64,000 bases of DNA from Parapristionchus giblindavisi. Taxonomy: Eukaryota; Nematoda; Chromadorea; Rhabditida; Diplogasteridae. Location of the stretch: positions 434,001 through 498,000 of the forward strand of contig CALSFV010000058.1 in NCBI GenBank assembly GCA_943737045.1, written 5' to 3'. Numbering within the stretch: the first letter of the stretch is position 1; every line of letters starts with the position of its first letter. This document shows, piece after piece, positions 61,401-64,000 of this stretch. The notes below the pieces were generated by a model. That model saw only the letters and a program-made list of their open reading frames with translations, was not told where the DNA came from and ran no database searches. The translations under genes were made by a program, and so were the position numbers.

Positions 61401-64000
61401 GAGTGATTCCCTGGTCGAATATGGGCTAGCCCCTTGCTTCTGAGTGATTCCCTGGTCGAATCTGGGCTAGCCCCTTGCTTCTGAGTGATTCCCTGGTCGA
61501 ATCTGGACTAGCCCCTTGCTTCTGAGTGATTCCCTGGTCGAATCTGGGCTAGCCCCTTGCTTCTGAGTGATTCCCTGGTCGAATCTGGGCTAGCCCCTTG
61601 CTTCTGAGTGATTCCCTGGTCGAGTCTGGGCTAGCCCCTTGCTTCTGAGTGATTCCCTGGTCGAATCTGGGCTAGCCCCTTGCTTCTGAGTGATTCCCTG
61701 GTCGAATCTGGGCTAGCCCCTTGCTTCTGAGTGATACCCTGGTCGAATCTGGGCTAGCCCCTTGCTTCTGAGTGATTCCCTGGTCGATTCTGGGCTAGCC
61801 CCTTGCTTCTGAGTGATTCCCTGGTCGAATCTGGGCTAGCCCCTTGCTTCTGAATGATTCCCTGGTCGAATCTGGGCTAGCCCCTTGCTTCTGAGTGATT
61901 CCCTGGTCGAATCTGGGCTAGCCCCTTGCTTCTGAGTGATTCCCTGGTCGAATCTGGGCTAGCCCCTTGCTTCTGAGTGATTCCCTGGTCGAATCTGGGC
62001 TAGCCCCTTGCTTCTGAGTGATAACCTGGTCGAAACTGGGCTAGCCCCTTGCTTCTGAGTGATTCCCTGGTCGAATCTGGACTAGCCCCTTGCTTCTGAG
62101 TGATTCCCTGGTCGAATCTTTGCTAGCCCCTTGCTTCTGAGTGATTCCCTGGTCGAATCTGGGCTAGCCCCTTGCTTCTGAGTGATACCCTGGTAGAATC
62201 TGGGCTAGCCCCTTGCTTCTGAGTGATTCCCTGGTCGAATCTGGGCTAGCCCCTTGCTTCTGAGTGATTCCCTGGTCGAATCTAGGCTAGCCCCTTGCTT
62301 CTGATTGTTTCCCTGGTCGAATCTTTGCTAGCCCCTTGCTTCTGAGTGATTCCCTGGTCGAATCTGGGCTAGCCCCTTGCTTCTGAGTGATTCCCTGGTC
62401 GAATCTGGGCTAGCCCCTTGCTTCTGAGTGATTCCCTGGTCGAATCTGGGCTAGACCCTTGCTTCTGAGTTATTCCCTGGTCGAATCTGGGCTAGCCCCT
62501 TGCTTCTGAGTGATTCCCTGGTCGAATCTGGGCTAGCCCCTTGCTTCTGAGTGATACCCTGGTCGAATCTGGGCTAGCCCCTTGCTTCTGAGTGATTCCC
62601 TGGTCGAATCTGGGCTAGCCCCTTGCTTCTGAGTGATTCCCTGGTCGAATCTGGGCTAGCCCCTTGCTTCTGAGTGATTCCCTGGTCGAATCTGGGCTAG
62701 CCCCTTGCTTCTGAGTGATTCCCTGGTCGAATCTGGACTAGCCCCTTGCTTCTGAGTGATTCCTTGGTCGAATCTTTGCTAGCCCCTTGCTTCTGAGTGA
62801 TTCCCTGGTCGAATCTGGGCTAGCCCCTTGCTTCTGAGTGATTCCCTGGTCGAATCTGGGCTAGCCCCTTGCTTCTGAGTGATTCCCTGGTCGAATCTGG
62901 GCTAGCCCCTTGCTTCTGAGTGATTCACTGGTCGAATCTGGGCTAGCCCCTTGCTTCTGAGTGATTCCCTGGTCGAATCTGGGCTAGCCCCTTGCTTCTG
63001 AGTGATTCCCTGGTCGAATCTGGGCTAGCCCCTTGCTTCTGAGTGATTCCCTGGTCGAATCTAGGCTAGCCCCTTGCTTCTGAGTGATTCACTGGTCGAA
63101 TCTGGGCTAGCCCCTTGCTTCTGAGTGATTCACTGGTCGAATCTGGGCTAGCCCCTTGCTTCTGAGTGATTCCCTGGTCGAATCTGGGCTAGCCCCTTGC
63201 TTCTGAGTTATTCCCTGGTCGAATCTGGGCTAGCCCCTTGCTTCTGAGTGATTCCCTGGTCGAATCTGGGCTAGCCCCTTGCTTCTGAGTGATTCCCTGG
63301 TCGAATCTGGGCTAGCCCCTTGCTTCTGAGTGATTCCCTGGTCGAATCTGGGCTAGCCCCTTGCTTCTGAGTGATTCCCTGGTCGAATCTGGGCTAGCCC
63401 CTTGCTTCTGAGTGATTCACTGGTCGAATCTGGGCTAGCCCCTTGCTTCTGAGTGATTCCCTGGTCGAATCTGGGCTAGCCCCTTGCTTCTGAGTGATTC
63501 CCTGGTCGAATCTGGGCTAGCCCCTTGCTTCTGAGTGATTCCCTGGTCGAATCTAGGCTAGCCCCTTGCTTCTGAGTGATTCACTGGTCGAATCTGGGCT
63601 AGCCCCTTGCTTCTGAGTGATTCACTGGTCGAATCTGGGCTAGCCCCTTGCTTCTGAGTGATTCCCTGGTCGAATCTGGGCTAGCCCCTTGCTTCTGAGT
63701 TATTCCCTGGTCGAATCTGGGCTAGCCCCTTGCTTCTGAGTGATTCCCTGGTCGAATCTGGGCTAGCCCCTTGCTTCTGAGTGATTCCCTGGTCGAATCT
63801 GGGCTAGCCCCTTGCTTCTGAGTGATTCCCTGGTCGAATCTGGGCTAGCCCCTTGCTTCTGAGTGATTCCCTGGTCGAATCTGGGCTAGCCCCTTGCTTC
63901 TGAGTGATTCCCTGGTCGAATCTGGGCTAGCCCCTTGCTTCTGAGTGATTCCCTGGTCGAATCTGGGCTAGCCCCTTGCTTCTGAGTGATTCCCTGGTCG
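46489..64000 (+). repeat. 41-bp satellite array, block 2, running off the window
   Basis: About 427 further copies of the same 41-base unit, continuing past the window end. The first roughly 16 units match block 1 at an offset of 9,004. Higher-order repeats are clear: 3,690 bases (90 units) between about 47570 and 55050; 1,025 bases (25 units), seen for example in the rare tggtgtagcc at 58101 and 59126; and about 1,271/1,230 bases (31/30 units), seen in gggctaaccc at 59291 and 60562. Towards the end (after about 61600) variants are sparser and units more uniform. No coding capacity. Confidence 0.95.
47570..55050 (+). repeat. 3,690-bp higher-order repeat (90 x 41 bp), two tandem copies
   Basis: Rare unit variants recur at exactly 3,690 bases: ggggtagcc (47731 and 51421), gattcgctgg (near 47961 and 51651), the unit with gtcgattctggg (near 48747 and 52437), doubled ccctagtcg (50301 and 53991) and ttgcttttga (50651 and 54341). 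The correspondence fails before about 47570 and after about 55050. The copies are contiguous, so this is one tandem duplication of 90 units. Confidence 0.85.

Noticed and set aside
37485..64000. Regular short repeats resembling a CRISPR array
   Set aside because: There are no unique spacers; the whole 41-base period is repeated, and the context is animal satellite DNA.
37485..64000. ggtcgaatct in each 41-bp unit resembling a Pol III B box
   Set aside because: It lacks one T of the GGTTCGA core, and there is no A box or tRNA fold nearby, so it is probably chance.
8191..64000. Telomeric repeats to explain the satellite block
   Set aside because: No TTAGG, TTAGGG or related short tandem arrays are seen in the window.

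Overview
This window looks like animal nuclear DNA, most likely arthropod. It has small coding exons bounded by GT-AG introns, Tc1/mariner-type transposon remains with TA target duplications, and then about 56 kb of nested satellite DNA. There is no bacterial-style gene organisation, no rRNA or tRNA gene that I can recognise, and no CRISPR array. The species cannot be named from the sequence.

Region 1 (1-8190) is AT-rich and mostly single-copy. Read by eye, it holds the 3' part of a split gene on the + strand for a laminin-G/EGF-type extracellular protein. The order is a damaged first laminin-G domain (about 473-1329), an EGF domain (1903-2060), a Cys-containing exon (2581-2637) and a C-terminal laminin-G domain (3258-6555) ending in a stop codon. 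Splice phases agree at every junction I could test except between 2637 and 3258. The introns carry transposon debris: a mariner-like fragment (about 2900-3035, minus strand), a 1,575-bp palindromic Tc1-like element (4143-5717) and a 282-bp Tc1-like MITE (5884-6165). I recognise nothing firm from 6556 to 8190.

Region 2 (8191-21612) is a tandem array of about 650-bp monomers (20 anchor copies plus a partial leading copy). Each monomer holds an AT-rich palindrome, a run of about 100 bases that is almost all purine (G-rich), and a 62-codon open frame that is broken in three copies. One monomer is split by a 508-bp insertion with an 11-bp direct duplication. The insertion carries a two-exon gene fragment, intron retained, on the minus strand.

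Region 3 (about 21611-37484 and 41661-46488) is a 523-bp satellite. Much of it is organised as alternating A/B dimers of about 1,046 bp, with longer higher-order copies. Region 4 (37485-41662 and 46489-64000) is a 41-bp satellite of higher GC content (23 of 41 bases), with about 102 and 427 copies. It contains a 10-bp palindrome and long-range higher-order repeats, including one of 3,690 bp (90 units). The 523-bp block plus 41-bp block is itself duplicated at an offset of about 9,004 bp, and the two 41-bp arrays begin at the identical junction.

The overall picture is the edge of a heterochromatic block, such as pericentromeric or subtelomeric DNA, next to a gene. That placement is inference; the repeat periods and junctions are seen directly. 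The gene model is a hand-made splice reconstruction and needs transcript or protein-level confirmation.
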